Source: Rhodobacterales bacterium RIFCSPHIGHO2_02_FULL_62_130
Lineage (GTDB): Bacteria; Pseudomonadota; Alphaproteobacteria; Rhodobacterales; Rhodobacteraceae
NCBI GenBank assembly: GCA_001828855.1
Contig: MHZT01000046.1
Span: 97,744 to 161,743, forward strand
Direction: 5' to 3'
Length of the DNA stretch: 64,000 nt
Made by a program: the position numbers and the translations under genes. The notes beneath the pieces are model-generated. The model saw nothing but the letters and a program-made list of their open reading frames with translations. It was not told where the DNA came from and searched no databases. The stretch's first letter is position 1, and each line of letters starts with the position of its first letter. Below are positions 38,737-48,137 of the stretch, in pieces.

Positions 38737-39327
38737 ATGCGGTTGCGCCTGTCTGTTGTGTTCATGCTGTTGTCCCACCTGCCCGCCGCAGCCGAGATAG
38801 AGCCGCAATGCCGCGCCACATCGGCAGACGGATCGCCGGTGGTCACGATGAAAAAGGCGGGCGGCAAAAAGCCCTTGGCGCAGGTGCCGTCTGGCACCGT
38901 GGTGGAGTCCGATCAGATCAAGGATGTGGGCGGCGCCCGCTGGCTTCTGATCTACCCCGACTCGATCCTGTCGAGCAGCGGCGGTTGGGTAAAGGCCAGC
39001 GAGGTTGCCTGCGAAGGCAAGATCGAAACGCTGTGGGATTATGACGCCGCCGAATATGCCGATGACGACCCTGAATTCTATTGCAACTGGCCGGTTGCGC
39101 TTGGTGATGTCGGCACGATGATCAATGAATTCGCCTTCGCCAATCGCACCCAATACGGCAGCAATCCTGCCGATGACAGCTATCAAGTGGCAGGCCACCC
39201 GCTGCCGATCCGGTTCTGGGTCGATGCGCGGGCCGAGTTGAATGGCGAGACATGGCTGCGGGCGATGTATTTCGACGACGAAAACACCGTGGGCTGGGTG
39301 CCGGATGCGGCAGTCGTCTGCGACTAG
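38737..39327 (+). CDS. Secreted SH3-like hypothetical protein
   Basis: 196 residues starting MRLRLSVVFMLLSHLPAAA, a signal peptide. The rest looks like two SH3-like repeats (VPSGTVVESDQIKDVGGARW and ARAELNGETWLRAMYFDDEN) with W and D at conserved-looking spots, which is common in periplasmic or envelope proteins. No known name. Start at 38737 was chosen over 38674 because the signal peptide begins there. Confidence 0.68.
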   Translation: MRLRLSVVFMLLSHLPAAAEIEPQCRATSADGSPVVTMKKAGGKKPLAQVPSGTVVESDQIKDVGGARWLLIYPDSILSSSGGWVKASEVACEGKIETLWDYDAAEYADDDPEFYCNWPVALGDVGTMINEFAFANRTQYGSNPADDSYQVAGHPLPIRFWVDARAELNGETWLRAMYFDDENTVGWVPDAAVVCD

Positions 39328-39330
39328 TGC

Positions 39331-40101
39331 CTAGCCTTCGGCGATCAGGCGCAGCGCGCGGGCGCGGGCGGGCGGGATTTTGGCAATCTCGACGGCGGTA
39401 AAGACGTGCAGGGTGTCCAGATCGGGGTCGCAGACCGCGTGGTCAGACACCCAGCCCCCCATCGCCAGATAGGTCCGCAGCAGGGGCGGAATCCCGGCAA
39501 AGCCAAGGCGGGCCTCCGCGCCCTGCCCTGCCAGATCGGTGGCAAAGCGGTATGTCTGCGCGGCCTTGGGCTGCGGGCGCAGCGCGGGCGGGCCAAGATA
39601 GGCCGCCCCCAGCAGCGCAAGCGCCGCGCGATGGTCTTGCGGGTCTGCGCCTTCAAAGGAAGAACACCCCAAAAGCAGGCTGGCCCTCGCCGCATCTACC
39701 AGACGCGCCACCGCCCCCCATGCCAGCCGCAACAGGTCAGGGTCGGAATGGTCGGGATGCAGGCAGAACCGCCCGATCTCGATCATCGGTCCTGCCATCC
39801 CGCGCAGGGGCGCAAGATCATAGACAGCACCAGTATAGCAGCGATCCAGCGCCGCCGCGTCCGAAAGTTCGGCCACACGAAAACAGCCCAGCAGCGCGCC
39901 CGTGGCGAGATCCTCGATCAGCACATGCTGGCACAAGGCATCAAAGCGGTCGGCATCCAGCCCGCCTGTGGCAGCCAGCCCGCGCCGCTGCCGGAACACC
40001 AGATGCCGCAGCGCTTGCACATGGTGCAGATCGGCCTCGCCCTTGGCAAGACGCGCCCGATATCGCCCCCGCGTCAAAGCCTGCACCGCCACCCCCTGCA
40101 C
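39331..40101 (-). CDS. OlsB-like N-acyltransferase (GNAT type)
   Basis: 256 residues. The N-terminal half has the OlsB pattern (ALRHLVFRQRRG, LIEDLATGALLGCFRVAE, IEIGRFCLHPD), used to N-acylate ornithine in ornithine-lipid synthesis with acyl-ACP. No olsA partner is beside it, so the pathway may be split or the substrate may differ. Start is uncertain: several GTG codons are near 40101. It ends 3 nt after the convergent SH3-like gene. Confidence 0.72.
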   Translation of the reverse strand: MQGVAVQALTRGRYRARLAKGEADLHHVQALRHLVFRQRRGLAATGGLDADRFDALCQHVLIEDLATGALLGCFRVAELSDAAALDRCYTGAVYDLAPLRGMAGPMIEIGRFCLHPDHSDPDLLRLAWGAVARLVDAARASLLLGCSSFEGADPQDHRAALALLGAAYLGPPALRPQPKAAQTYRFATDLAGQGAEARLGFAGIPPLLRTYLAMGGWVSDHAVCDPDLDTLHVFTAVEIAKIPPARARALRLIAEG

Positions 40102-40206
40102 AGCGGGGTTGGAAACCCCAACGCCGCGCCCTAAGTTTGGTCAAGCGATACCCGCGACGCAAGGGCGTTTGCCCGCAAAGCTGTTGATAACACAAAGGAC
40201 GCAACC

Positions 40207-40599
40207 ATGGATAAGGTGATCAAAAGCGAAGCCGAATGGCAGGCGCAACTGTCCGAACTGGCCTATAAGGTCACGCGCACACATGCGACTGAACGGGCAG
40301 GCACCCATGATAACTTTCCCGACGATCCGGGGACGTTCCGCTGCGTGTGCTGCGGTGCGCCCTTGTTCGAGCAAGACACCAAGTTTGACGCCGGATGCGG
40401 CTGGCCTTCGTTCACGGCCCCGATTGATCCCGAGATCGTCGGGGAATCTGTGGATCGCAGCCATTTCATGGTCCGCACCGAAGTGCATTGCAACCGCTGT
40501 GACGCGCATCTGGGGCATGTGTTTCCCGATGGCCCCGCCCCCACCGGCCTGCGCTATTGCATCAACGGCGTGGCATTGTCCTTCGAGCCAGAGACCTGA
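40207..40599 (+). CDS. msrB: Peptide methionine (R)-S-oxide reductase
   Basis: Repairs oxidised methionine in proteins; cytoplasmic. 130 residues with zinc cysteines Cys46, Cys49, Cys95 and Cys98 (RCVCCG and CNRC) and catalytic Cys118 in [11 protein letters not shown]. The family signature CGWPSF is present. Free-standing gene with a shared GC-rich terminator to the right. Confidence 0.95.
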   Translation: MDKVIKSEAEWQAQLSELAYKVTRTHATERAGTHDNFPDDPGTFRCVCCGAPLFEQDTKFDAGCGWPSFTAPIDPEIVGESVDRSHFMVRTEVHCNRCDAHLGHVFPDGPAPTGLRYCINGVALSFEPET

Positions 40600-40607
40600 A
40601 AGACAAA

Positions 40608-40631
40608 GGGCGGCGCAATGTTGCGCCGCCC
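40608..40631. terminator. Terminator between msrB and bamE
   Basis: 11-bp perfect stem GGGCGGCGCAA (40608-40618) and TTGCGCCGCCC (40621-40631). On the minus strand it is followed by TTTGTCTTT, so it fits bamE termination best; it may stop msrB as well. Confidence 0.8.
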
Positions 40632-40652
40632 CTCCAATCCCTGCAATCAGAC

Positions 40653-41120
40653 TTATTTGATGATCTGATCTGCGCTGACGCGACCGATATTGCCGAACAA
40701 CTGCCGCAATATACCCATGCCCTTGATGCTTGTCTCGGTCACCCGACGCGAGATAGGAACGATGTTGCCCTTTTCCAGACCGAAGCGTTCGATATTCTCG
40801 ACAACGCCATCTTCGGTGAAGGTGATCGCCACGACCTGACGGTCCTCTTCCTTGGGCTGACGCGGGCCGGACACTTTCCAGCGGCTTTGCACGTAATACC
40901 AGCCGACATCGTTCAACAGACCTGCCACCGAGGGCCGCCCGACGGTGGCTGCAACAGTTTCGCGGGTATCGACCCCGACCTCAAGCAGCGCCAGCTCTTG
41001 CTCCGAGGGAATGTAGCCGTGATTGTTGTAGACCGGCGCGCAGGCCGCAGCGATACTCAGGATGACCCCCGACAACAGCAATTTTGCTGCGCCGCGCCGT
41101 GAAAAGCCTTGTCCTGCCAT
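40653..41120 (-). CDS. bamE: Outer membrane assembly lipoprotein BamE
   Basis: Accessory lipoprotein of the beta-barrel assembly machine. 155 residues from the ATG at 41120 with a lipoprotein signal peptide ending at Cys27 (SIAAACAPV), then the SmpA/OmlA fold with YIPSEQELALLEVG and GWYYVQSRWKV. The longer open frame to 41153 would displace the signal peptide from the N-terminus, so I used 41120. Confidence 0.88.
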   Translation of the reverse strand: MAGQGFSRRGAAKLLLSGVILSIAAACAPVYNNHGYIPSEQELALLEVGVDTRETVAATVGRPSVAGLLNDVGWYYVQSRWKVSGPRQPKEEDRQVVAITFTEDGVVENIERFGLEKGNIVPISRRVTETSIKGMGILRQLFGNIGRVSADQIIK

Positions 41121-41350
41121 GCCTGCCCTCTTGCGCTCGCCACCCTGCCGCACGCGCCCTGCCCTTGCCAGCGCCGCCGAGGCGCATTATCGCAAAGAGA
41201 ATAACGGTCGGTCCTGTCTGGCCCTGTCATCGGCTTACAGAAGGACGCCGCGCTGTTCAAGAAAGGAACGCGCAGCTTCCCCGTCCAGATGGCAAAACCG
41301 GACCGTATCAGACCGCCTCTCGTGCAATTTCACCACAGGAAGACCAAAAC

Positions 41351-41935
41351 ATGCCTGCGGACCAGACCGAAGCCCCCCAATCGCCCCCGCTTCCCAGCCA
41401 ACCCTATCGCAGCACAACCCTCGGGTCGCGCAAGCCGACGCGCTTTACCTTTGCCCCCGAGGCGAGGGATCGCAAAGCCATCGCAACCGCGCTTGGCCTG
41501 CTTGACCTGCCCAAGATGTATGTGAAGGGCGAGATTTTGCCAGTGGGGCGGCATGATTACACCGTCAAGGCCGAGTTGACCGCCAGTGTGGTGCAAAGCT
41601 GCATCATTTCCTTGGTGCCGGTAACGACCCAACTGCGTGACCAGATCGAGCGGCGCTATATCCGCGACTATCAGGAACCCGAAGCCGACGAGATGGAGAT
41701 TCTTGCCGATGACGACAGCGAACCGCTGCCCGAGGTGATCGACGTGGCGGCTATCGCTATCGAAGCCCTGACACTGGCGCTTCCGCTTTACCCGCGCGCG
41801 CCCGGTGCAGCGCTTGGCGAGGCGGTTTTTGCCGATCCCGGCGTCGAGCCGTTGAAAGATGTCGAGTTGAAACCGTTTGCAGGGCTTGCGGCGCTGGCTG
41901 AAAAGCTTAAAGGAGGCGGTCAGGACGGTGCGTAA
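41351..41935 (+). CDS. DUF177 (YceD-like) protein upstream of rpmF
   Basis: 194 residues with the DUF177 core YTVKAELTASVVQSCIISL and the acidic middle segment DEMEILADDDSEPLPEVIDV. In many bacteria this gene precedes rpmF and is linked to 23S rRNA or ribosome production, but its biochemistry is not established. Start at 41351 (MPADQTEAPQ) avoids the long upstream open frame that overlaps the bamE leader. It is 174 bp before rpmF. Confidence 0.85.
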   Translation: MPADQTEAPQSPPLPSQPYRSTTLGSRKPTRFTFAPEARDRKAIATALGLLDLPKMYVKGEILPVGRHDYTVKAELTASVVQSCIISLVPVTTQLRDQIERRYIRDYQEPEADEMEILADDDSEPLPEVIDVAAIAIEALTLALPLYPRAPGAALGEAVFADPGVEPLKDVELKPFAGLAALAEKLKGGGQDGA

Positions 41936-42109
41936 CCCCGCGATGCGGCCCCACTTTGCCAAGCGGCAGAAAGGGGCTTGCGTCTGCAGCGAAAAGGGCT
42001 ATGTTCCGCGCCTCATTCACAGGCTGTTCCGACCCGCGCCATAAGTTGGCAAAGGATTGAATGGCAAAGGAAAATCTGGGGCCCGTCCCCCACTATTCGA
42101 GGTCGAGAC

Positions 42110-42316
42110 ATGGCTGTCCCGCAGAACCGCACCACCAAATCGCGTCGCAACATGCGCCGTTCGCACGACGCTCTGGTCGCTGGCAACCCGAACGAATGCT
42201 CCAACTGTGGCGAGCTGAAGCGCCCGCACCACGTTTGTGGCGCTTGCGGTCACTATGACGCCCGCGAAGTCGTTGCCGTTGGCAAAGACGTCGATCTGGA
42301 CGAGGACGCGGCGTAA
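42110..42316 (+). CDS. rpmF: 50S ribosomal protein L32
   Basis: 68-residue ribosomal protein with a four-cysteine zinc site (Cys30, Cys33, Cys43, Cys46) and the standard N-terminus [23 protein letters not shown] at 42110. Its place before plsX and fabH is a very common arrangement that links ribosome and membrane synthesis. Confidence 0.98.
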   Translation: MAVPQNRTTKSRRNMRRSHDALVAGNPNECSNCGELKRPHHVCGACGHYDAREVVAVGKDVDLDEDAA

Positions 42317-42339
42317 GCCGCCTCTTTCGCGTCTCGCCG

Positions 42340-43449
42340 ATGGCAAGCGGAACAGACTCTCCGACTTCCCTTGGCGCTGGACGCGTAGTCATTTCGGTTG
42401 ACGCGATGGGCGGAGATCGCGGGCCGGCGACAGTTGTTGCCGGTCTTGTGCTGTCCGCGAAATCCCATCCGGACGCGCGCTTTGTCCTTCATGGCGATGA
42501 GGCCGAGTTGACGCGGCTTTTGTCGCGCCACCCCGAGGTGGCCGCGCGCGTAAGCTTGCGCCATGCGCCCCGCGTGGTCACGATGCATGACAAGCCCAGT
42601 CAGGTGATGCGCCACGGCGCAGGCACTTCGATGTGGTCCTGTATCGATTCTGTGAAGGATGGCGAGGCGACGGCGGCCGTGTCCTGTGGCAACACCGGCG
42701 CTTTGATGGCGGTCAGCATGATCCGCCTGCGGAAGTTGCCCGGCGTGAATCGCCCCGCGATTGCCTGCCTGTGGCCCTCGCGCAATCCCGGCGGCTTCAA
42801 TCTGATGCTGGACGTGGGCGCTGACATCAAGGCCGAGGCGACCGATCTTTTGCAATACGCCGCAATGGGGGCGTCTTATGCCCGCAACGGGCTTGGCCTG
42901 ATGCGTCCGCGCGTTGGGCTTTTGAACGTTGGCACCGAAGAGCATAAAGGCCGGGCCGAGTTGAAGGTCGCGCATGATCTGATGGTCGGGGCGGCGGACG
43001 CGGGCGATTATGAGTTTGTCGGCTTTGTCGAAGGTGGCGATATTCCGTCGAACCGGGTCGATGTGATCGTGACGGATGGATTCACCGGCAATATCGCGCT
43101 GAAAACCGGCGAAGGCACCGCGAAACTGATCGCGGATTTCCTGAAAGAAGCCTTCGGCGCGGGGATTTTGTCGAAATTCGCGGCGCTGCTGGCGCTGAAC
43201 TCGCTCAAACGGTTGCAAAAGCGAATCGATCCGCGGCGTGTGAATGGCGGGGTTTTCCTTGGCCTGAATGGCACGGTCGTCAAATCGCATGGCGCGGCGG
43301 ATGAAACAGGCGTGGCAGCGGCCCTGGCGCTGGCGATCCAGCTTTCGGGCGCGGGCTTTATCGAACGGCTTGCGGCGCGGGTTGCATCGGCTGGCGCGGC
43401 GGGGCAGGATGCCCCTTCGGATGAGGCCAAGGCAGGAACCAACGCATGA
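42340..43449 (+). CDS. plsX: Phosphate acyltransferase PlsX
   Basis: Makes acyl-phosphate from acyl-ACP for the PlsY step of phospholipid synthesis. 369 residues: VVISVDAMGGDRGPATVVAG at the N-terminus, the AVSCGNTGALMA loop, and EATDLLQYAAMGASYA in the middle. It follows rpmF by 23 bp and overlaps fabH by 4 nt (ATGA). Confidence 0.96.
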   Translation: MASGTDSPTSLGAGRVVISVDAMGGDRGPATVVAGLVLSAKSHPDARFVLHGDEAELTRLLSRHPEVAARVSLRHAPRVVTMHDKPSQVMRHGAGTSMWSCIDSVKDGEATAAVSCGNTGALMAVSMIRLRKLPGVNRPAIACLWPSRNPGGFNLMLDVGADIKAEATDLLQYAAMGASYARNGLGLMRPRVGLLNVGTEEHKGRAELKVAHDLMVGAADAGDYEFVGFVEGGDIPSNRVDVIVTDGFTGNIALKTGEGTAKLIADFLKEAFGAGILSKFAALLALNSLKRLQKRIDPRRVNGGVFLGLNGTVVKSHGAADETGVAAALALAIQLSGAGFIERLAARVASAGAAGQDAPSDEAKAGTNA

Positions 43450-44417
43450 CAATACGCGCCGTAGTCAGGGGCGTCGGGCATTATCTGCCCGAGAGAGTGG
43501 TTCCGAACGCCGAGCTTGAAGCGCTGGTTGAAACTTCGGACGAATGGATCAAGACCCGCTCGGGGATTGAACGCCGCCATTACGCAGCCGAAGGCCAGAC
43601 CACATCCGATCTGGGCATCCGCGCCGCCAAAGCTGCTTTGGCCGATGCTGGGCTGGAGCCGGATGACATTGACGCGATCATCGTCGCCACCTCGACCGCC
43701 GATCTGACATTTCCGTCGGCTGCCACGATGATTCAGGGCGGCTTGGGCATGACGCGCGGCTTTGCCTTTGATGTGCAGGCGGTCTGCGCGGGATTCGTTT
43801 TCGCCCTGACAAACGCCAACGCCCTGATTCTAACCGGACAAGCACAGCGCGTCATGGTGATCGGGGCGGAAACTTTCAGCCGGTTGATGGATTGGACGGA
43901 TCGCGGCACCTGTGTGCTGTTCGGCGATGGCGCAGGTGCCTTGATCCTTGAAGCGGCGACCGGCACCGGCAGCACCGATGATCGCGGCATCCTTGCCACC
44001 GATCTGAACAGCGACGGGCGCTACAAGAACCTGCTTTATGTCGATGGCGGCACCTCGACCGGCACCACCGGCCATCTGCGGATGGAAGGCAAAGAGGTGT
44101 TCCGCCATGCTGTTGAAAAGCTTGCAGAAACTGCACACAAGGCACTGGATAAGGTTGGACTGAGCGGCGGCGATGTTGACTGGATCGTGCCGCATCAGGC
44201 AAATATCCGCATCATCGAAGGCACCGCCAAACGCATGCAGGTGCCGATGGACCGCGTTGTTGTCACGGTGCAGGATCACGGCAACACCTCGGCGGCCTCG
44301 ATCCCCTTGGCGCTGTCGGTGGGCCGCGCGCGCGGGCAGATCAAACAGGGCGACCTGATCGTAACCGAGGCGATTGGCGGCGGTCTGGCCTGGGGCTCGG
44401 TCGTGCTGCGCTGGTGA
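43446..44417 (+). CDS. fabH: Beta-ketoacyl-ACP synthase III
   Basis: Starts fatty acid synthesis by condensing acetyl-CoA with malonyl-ACP. 323 residues. The active-site Cys is in DVQAVCAGFVFAL (about residue 113), His in IVPHQANIRII and Asn in DHGNTSAASIPLAL, making a complete triad. Overlap with plsX indicates coupling. Confidence 0.97.
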   Translation: MTIRAVVRGVGHYLPERVVPNAELEALVETSDEWIKTRSGIERRHYAAEGQTTSDLGIRAAKAALADAGLEPDDIDAIIVATSTADLTFPSAATMIQGGLGMTRGFAFDVQAVCAGFVFALTNANALILTGQAQRVMVIGAETFSRLMDWTDRGTCVLFGDGAGALILEAATGTGSTDDRGILATDLNSDGRYKNLLYVDGGTSTGTTGHLRMEGKEVFRHAVEKLAETAHKALDKVGLSGGDVDWIVPHQANIRIIEGTAKRMQVPMDRVVVTVQDHGNTSAASIPLALSVGRARGQIKQGDLIVTEAIGGGLAWGSVVLRW

Positions 44418-44507
44418 AACCGCGCAATTAAGAACGCCTTCCAAGTCACTGTTATTGACTCGCAATTTTATCCCGCGCATCCTGTGTCAAAACCCGGGGG
44501 GGATATC

Positions 44508-44810
44508 ATGAGCGAAAAGACTCTGACACGGATGGACCTGAGCGAAGCGGTATTCCGCGAGGTCGGACTGAGCCGCAACGAATCGGCCGATCTGGTCGAA
44601 TCCGTTTTGCAACATATGTCGGATGCGCTGGCATCCGGTGAGACCGTCAAGATTTCGTCTTTCGGCACCTTCTCGGTACGCGACAAGACCGCCCGTGTGG
44701 GCCGCAACCCGAAAACCGGCGATGAGGTTCCGATCAGCCCGCGTCGCGTGCTGACCTTCCGCCCGTCGCATCTGATGAAAGACCGCGTGGCTGCGGGGAA
44801 GAAGAAGTAA
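44508..44810 (+). CDS. ihfA: Integration host factor subunit alpha
   Basis: DNA-bending nucleoid protein, forming a heterodimer with IhfB. 100 residues. The HU/IHF core is complete: [18 protein letters not shown] and [20 protein letters not shown] with the DNA-contacting Pro. ATG 44508 follows a GGGGGGA ribosome site; the longer frame from 44484 has no homology in the extra part. Confidence 0.95.
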   Translation: MSEKTLTRMDLSEAVFREVGLSRNESADLVESVLQHMSDALASGETVKISSFGTFSVRDKTARVGRNPKTGDEVPISPRRVLTFRPSHLMKDRVAAGKKK

Positions 44811-44825
44811 GGAAAGACAGGGCGG

Positions 44826-45599
44826 ATGGACAAGTCACCCGACGCCTTCCGCACCATTTCCGAGGTGGCGGACCATCTGGACACGCCGGCCCATGTGCTG
44901 CGGTTCTGGGAAAGCCGTTTCCCGCAGATCCGCCCCGTGAAACGCGCGGGCGGGCGCCGCTATTATCGCCCCAATGACGTGGCCCTGCTGACCGGCATCA
45001 AACGCCTGCTGCATGAAGAGGGCATGACCATCCGCGGCGTGCAGAAGATCCTGCGCGAACAGGGGGTGCGCCATGTCGCGGCCCTGTCGGGCGTGGATCA
45101 CTCCGAAGACATCGAGATGGACGCCGAGGCCGCGCTTGAGGTGGCCTTGGCCAGCTTTGCGCCCCCCGCACCCGCGCCACTGGCCCCGCCCGAGGCTGAA
45201 ACCGCGCAGGTCGTGGCGCTGGAAACCGCGCTGCGCCGCGCGCCCGCGACCGAAGCGCCTTCGGAACCTGCCGACGTGCTGCCGCTTTTCGCCGCCATGG
45301 GCCTGCCCGAAACGGCGGCGCCCCGCGCGCCCGCGCCGCGCGTCCCTGTCCCGCCGCGTGCGGAATCCCCTGCCCCTGCAATGGCTTCCGATTCGGCTCT
45401 GACAGAATCAGCGCCCCCTTTGCCCCCCGTTTTCCCGCCCGAATCTGCCAGCGCCCGCCCGTCCGACCTGCGCGCATTGCTGGCGAATATTTCTGCCGCC
45501 ACCCTGCGCGATCACGCCCCCGCCCTGTCTGGCCTGACCCGCCGCCTTGCTGCATTGGCTGCGCGCATGGCTGCCCCGCCAGCCTCGCAGGCAGAGTGA
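44826..45599 (+). CDS. MerR-family regulator next to ihfA
   Basis: 257 residues. The N-terminal MerR winged helix ([20 protein letters not shown], then [20 protein letters not shown]) is followed by a long proline- and alanine-rich, probably disordered region and a short C-terminal helix. The ihfA-merR pair is conserved widely; the effector and targets are unclear. No metal-binding cysteines in the HTH part. Starts 15 nt after ihfA. Confidence 0.88.
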   Translation: MDKSPDAFRTISEVADHLDTPAHVLRFWESRFPQIRPVKRAGGRRYYRPNDVALLTGIKRLLHEEGMTIRGVQKILREQGVRHVAALSGVDHSEDIEMDAEAALEVALASFAPPAPAPLAPPEAETAQVVALETALRRAPATEAPSEPADVLPLFAAMGLPETAAPRAPAPRVPVPPRAESPAPAMASDSALTESAPPLPPVFPPESASARPSDLRALLANISAATLRDHAPALSGLTRRLAALAARMAAPPASQAE

Positions 45600-45661
45600 T
45601 CTGACATCCGTGCGCTTTCTTGCTTGCCCCTGCCCGGAATATCAGTATGAAGGCCCCGTGT

Positions 45662-45739
45662 CGGGCCGTAGCGCAGCCTGGTTAGCGCGTCCGTCTGGGG
45701 GGCGGGAGGTCGAGAGTTCGAATCTCTCCGGCCCGACCA
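45662..45739 (+). tRNA. tRNA-Pro(GGG)
   Basis: Cloverleaf found by eye: acceptor CGGGCCG/CGGCCCG, D arm GCGC-AGCCTGGTTA-GCGC, anticodon loop CTGGGGG giving GGG, T arm GAGAG-TTCGAAT-CTCTC, discriminator A, and encoded CCA (78 nt in all). Followed by a terminator. Confidence 0.96.
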
Positions 45740-45746
45740 AAAAAAT

Positions 45747-45781
45747 CGCCCGTTTGGCCTCTGGTCAGACGGGCGTTTTTT
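45747..45781 (+). terminator. Terminator of tRNA-Pro
   Basis: 7-bp stem CGCCCGT (45747-45753) and ACGGGCG (45769-45775) followed by TTTTTTG. It ends 8 nt after the tRNA. Confidence 0.88.
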
Positions 45782-45812
45782 GTTTCTAGGCTTTGAAAAC
45801 TTGGGGGTAGCT

Positions 45813-46895
45813 ATGTCCAGTCGCGGTGTTCTTCCTGCCCAAGCCCTGCGCGCCCTGATTGGCACAGGCGCGATCACCGCAACGCCGGAAATCCTTGACG
45901 CACAAATCCAGCCCGCCAGCCTTGATCTGCGCCTTGGCCCCGTGGCCTACCGTGTGCGTGCGTCTTTTCTGGCAGGCAATGGCCGCAAGGTCGCGGACCG
46001 GATTGCCGAGTTCGAGATGCACCGCATGGACCTGACGGCAGGCGCGGTGCTGGAAAAGGGCTGCGTCTATGTGATTCCGCTGATGGAGCATCTGGCCCTG
46101 CCCGCTGGCATCACCGCCGTTGCCAATGCCAAATCCTCGACCGGACGGCTTGACCTGCTGACCCGCAGCATCACCGATGGCGGGACCGAGTTTGACCGTA
46201 TCCCCGAAGGCTATCACGGCCCCTTGTATGCCGAGGTCTGTCCGAAAAGCTTTTCCGTTCTGGTGCGCGCGGGGCAACGGCTGAACCAGATCCGCTTTCG
46301 CAGCGGCCAGTCCGTGCTGACCGATCCTGAACTTGTTGCGCTGAATGCTGTTGAACCGCTGGTGTCGGGCGAGGCGATGATTTCCGAAGGTCTGGGATTC
46401 TCGGTCGATCTGCGCCCTGCTTCGGGCGATCTGGTAGGATACCGCGCCAAGCCGCATACCGGTGTGATCGATCTGGACAAGATCGGCCATTATCCGGCGT
46501 CCGAGTTCTGGGAAGAGGTCCGGTCGAAAGACGGCCGCATCATCCTTGATCCGGGTGCTTTCTATATCCTTGTCAGCCGCGAGGCCGTGACGATCCCCCC
46601 CGATTACGCCGCCGAGATGGCCCCCTTCCTTGCCATGGTGGGCGAGTTCCGCGTGCATTACGCAGGCTTCTTCGATCCGGGCTTTGGTCATGCCGAGGCG
46701 GGCGGTGCCGGATCGCGCGGGGTGCTGGAGGTGCGCTGCCACGAGGCGCCCTTCGTGCTGGAACATGGGCAGGTCGTGGGGCGGCTGGTCTATGAGAAAA
46801 TGGCGAGCCGCCCCGAGACGCTGTATGGGCGCGAGATTGCCTCGAACTATCAGGGTCAGGGCTTGAAACTGGCCAAGCAATTCAAGAACGATTGA
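45813..46895 (+). CDS. dcd: 2'-deoxycytidine 5'-triphosphate deaminase, two-domain form
   Basis: Deaminates dCTP to dUTP for thymidylate synthesis. 360 residues, about twice a normal Dcd; alphaproteobacteria have this tandem form. The N-terminal half has IQPASLDLRLG and KSSTGRLDLLTRSITDG; the C-terminal half repeats the fold with FSVDLRP and FYILVSREAVTIPP. Which half holds the active site would need structural comparison. Start 45813 (MSSRGVLPAQAL) was preferred to 45780, which lies in the tRNA terminator. Confidence 0.88.
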   Translation: MSSRGVLPAQALRALIGTGAITATPEILDAQIQPASLDLRLGPVAYRVRASFLAGNGRKVADRIAEFEMHRMDLTAGAVLEKGCVYVIPLMEHLALPAGITAVANAKSSTGRLDLLTRSITDGGTEFDRIPEGYHGPLYAEVCPKSFSVLVRAGQRLNQIRFRSGQSVLTDPELVALNAVEPLVSGEAMISEGLGFSVDLRPASGDLVGYRAKPHTGVIDLDKIGHYPASEFWEEVRSKDGRIILDPGAFYILVSREAVTIPPDYAAEMAPFLAMVGEFRVHYAGFFDPGFGHAEAGGAGSRGVLEVRCHEAPFVLEHGQVVGRLVYEKMASRPETLYGREIASNYQGQGLKLAKQFKND

Positions 46896-46910
46896 TTGGG
46901 GCTGACTGAC

Positions 46911-48065
46911 ATGGCGCCGCTTTCCGGTGTGACGATCCTTGATCTGACGCATGTGCTGGCGGGGCCTTATGCCAGCCACACGCTGCAAGACCTTGGCGCG
47001 AAGGTGATCAAGGTGGAACGCCCCGGCACCGGCGACGATACCCGCGCCTTTCCGCCCTTTGTGGCGGGGCAAAGCGGCTATTTCGCGGCGCTGAATGCGG
47101 GCAAAGCCTCGATCACGCTGGATCTGAAATCCGCCCCAGACCGTGCGCTGATGGACCGCTTGCTGCCCCGCGTCGATGTGGTGCTGGAAAACTACCGCCC
47201 CGGCGTGATGGAGCGGCTGGGCTATGGCTGGGAAACCCTGCACGCCAAGCACCCCCGCTTGATCTATGGTGCGGTGTCCGGCTTTGGCCATACCGGCCCC
47301 GAGGCTGGAAAGCCCGCCTATGACATGGTGGTGCAGGCCCGTGGTGGCGTGATGAGCATCACTGGCGAGGAAGGCGGCCCGCCCGTGCGTGTGGGCGCAA
47401 GTATAGGCGACATTGTGGCGGGGATGTTTCTGGCCCAAGGCGTGCTGGCGGCCCTTTATGACCGTGAGAAAACCGGTCTGGGGGCCAAGATTGACGTCTC
47501 GATGCTGGACAGCCAGTTGGCGATACAGGAACACTCCATCGCCCTGACCGCCGCCACCGGCATCCCGCCGGGCCGCACTGGCGCGCGTCACCCCACGATC
47601 ACACCGTTTTCCACCTACCGCGCGTCAGACGGCTTTGTGGTGATTGCCGCAGGCAATGACGCGATGTTTGCCACGCTGTGCCGCACACTGGCCCTGCCCT
47701 TGGTCGACGACGCCCGCTTTGCCACCAATGCCGCGCGCTGCGAGAATAACGCCCTGCTGAAACGGCTGATCGAGGCGGTCACGCTGGGCCAACCCGTTTC
47801 CCACTGGATCGAAACGCTCGAATCCGCAGGCCTGCCCACCGGCAAGGTGCAAAACATGGCCGAGGTGCTGGCCGATCCGCAACTTCTGGCCCGCCACATG
47901 GTGCTGCCTGTCGCGGAAAACGCCCAAGGCACCCGCTTTACCGCCCCCGGCAACCCGATCAAGATGTCTACCCTGCCCGAAATCACCGGCCGCGCGGCCG
48001 CGCCTACGCTGGACGGCGACAGGCAGGCGCTGCTTGCGTGGCTTGACGGCGCAGATGCCTTCTAA
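46911..48065 (+). CDS. Class III (CaiB/BaiF) CoA transferase
   Basis: 384 residues. The N-terminal SGVTILDLTHVLAGPYASHT with the region DLGAKVIKVERPGTGDDTR is typical; the catalytic Asp is probably in PAYDMVVQARGGVM. Substrate CoA donor and acceptor are not predictable. ATG 46911 is 16 nt after dcd; the TTG at 46896 is open but without support. A cupin and an ASKHA gene follow on the same strand. Confidence 0.88.
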   Translation: MAPLSGVTILDLTHVLAGPYASHTLQDLGAKVIKVERPGTGDDTRAFPPFVAGQSGYFAALNAGKASITLDLKSAPDRALMDRLLPRVDVVLENYRPGVMERLGYGWETLHAKHPRLIYGAVSGFGHTGPEAGKPAYDMVVQARGGVMSITGEEGGPPVRVGASIGDIVAGMFLAQGVLAALYDREKTGLGAKIDVSMLDSQLAIQEHSIALTAATGIPPGRTGARHPTITPFSTYRASDGFVVIAAGNDAMFATLCRTLALPLVDDARFATNAARCENNALLKRLIEAVTLGQPVSHWIETLESAGLPTGKVQNMAEVLADPQLLARHMVLPVAENAQGTRFTAPGNPIKMSTLPEITGRAAAPTLDGDRQALLAWLDGADAF

Positions 48066-48137
48066 GATGCCGCGAACAGGCATTGATATCGCGCAGATAC
48101 ACCATAGTTTTGCGCAAACGGCATCGGGGCAGGCAGA

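Noticed and set aside
45786..47591. Minus-strand open frame of about 601 codons
   Set aside because: Antisense to dcd and the CoA transferase gene, and has shadow-like composition.
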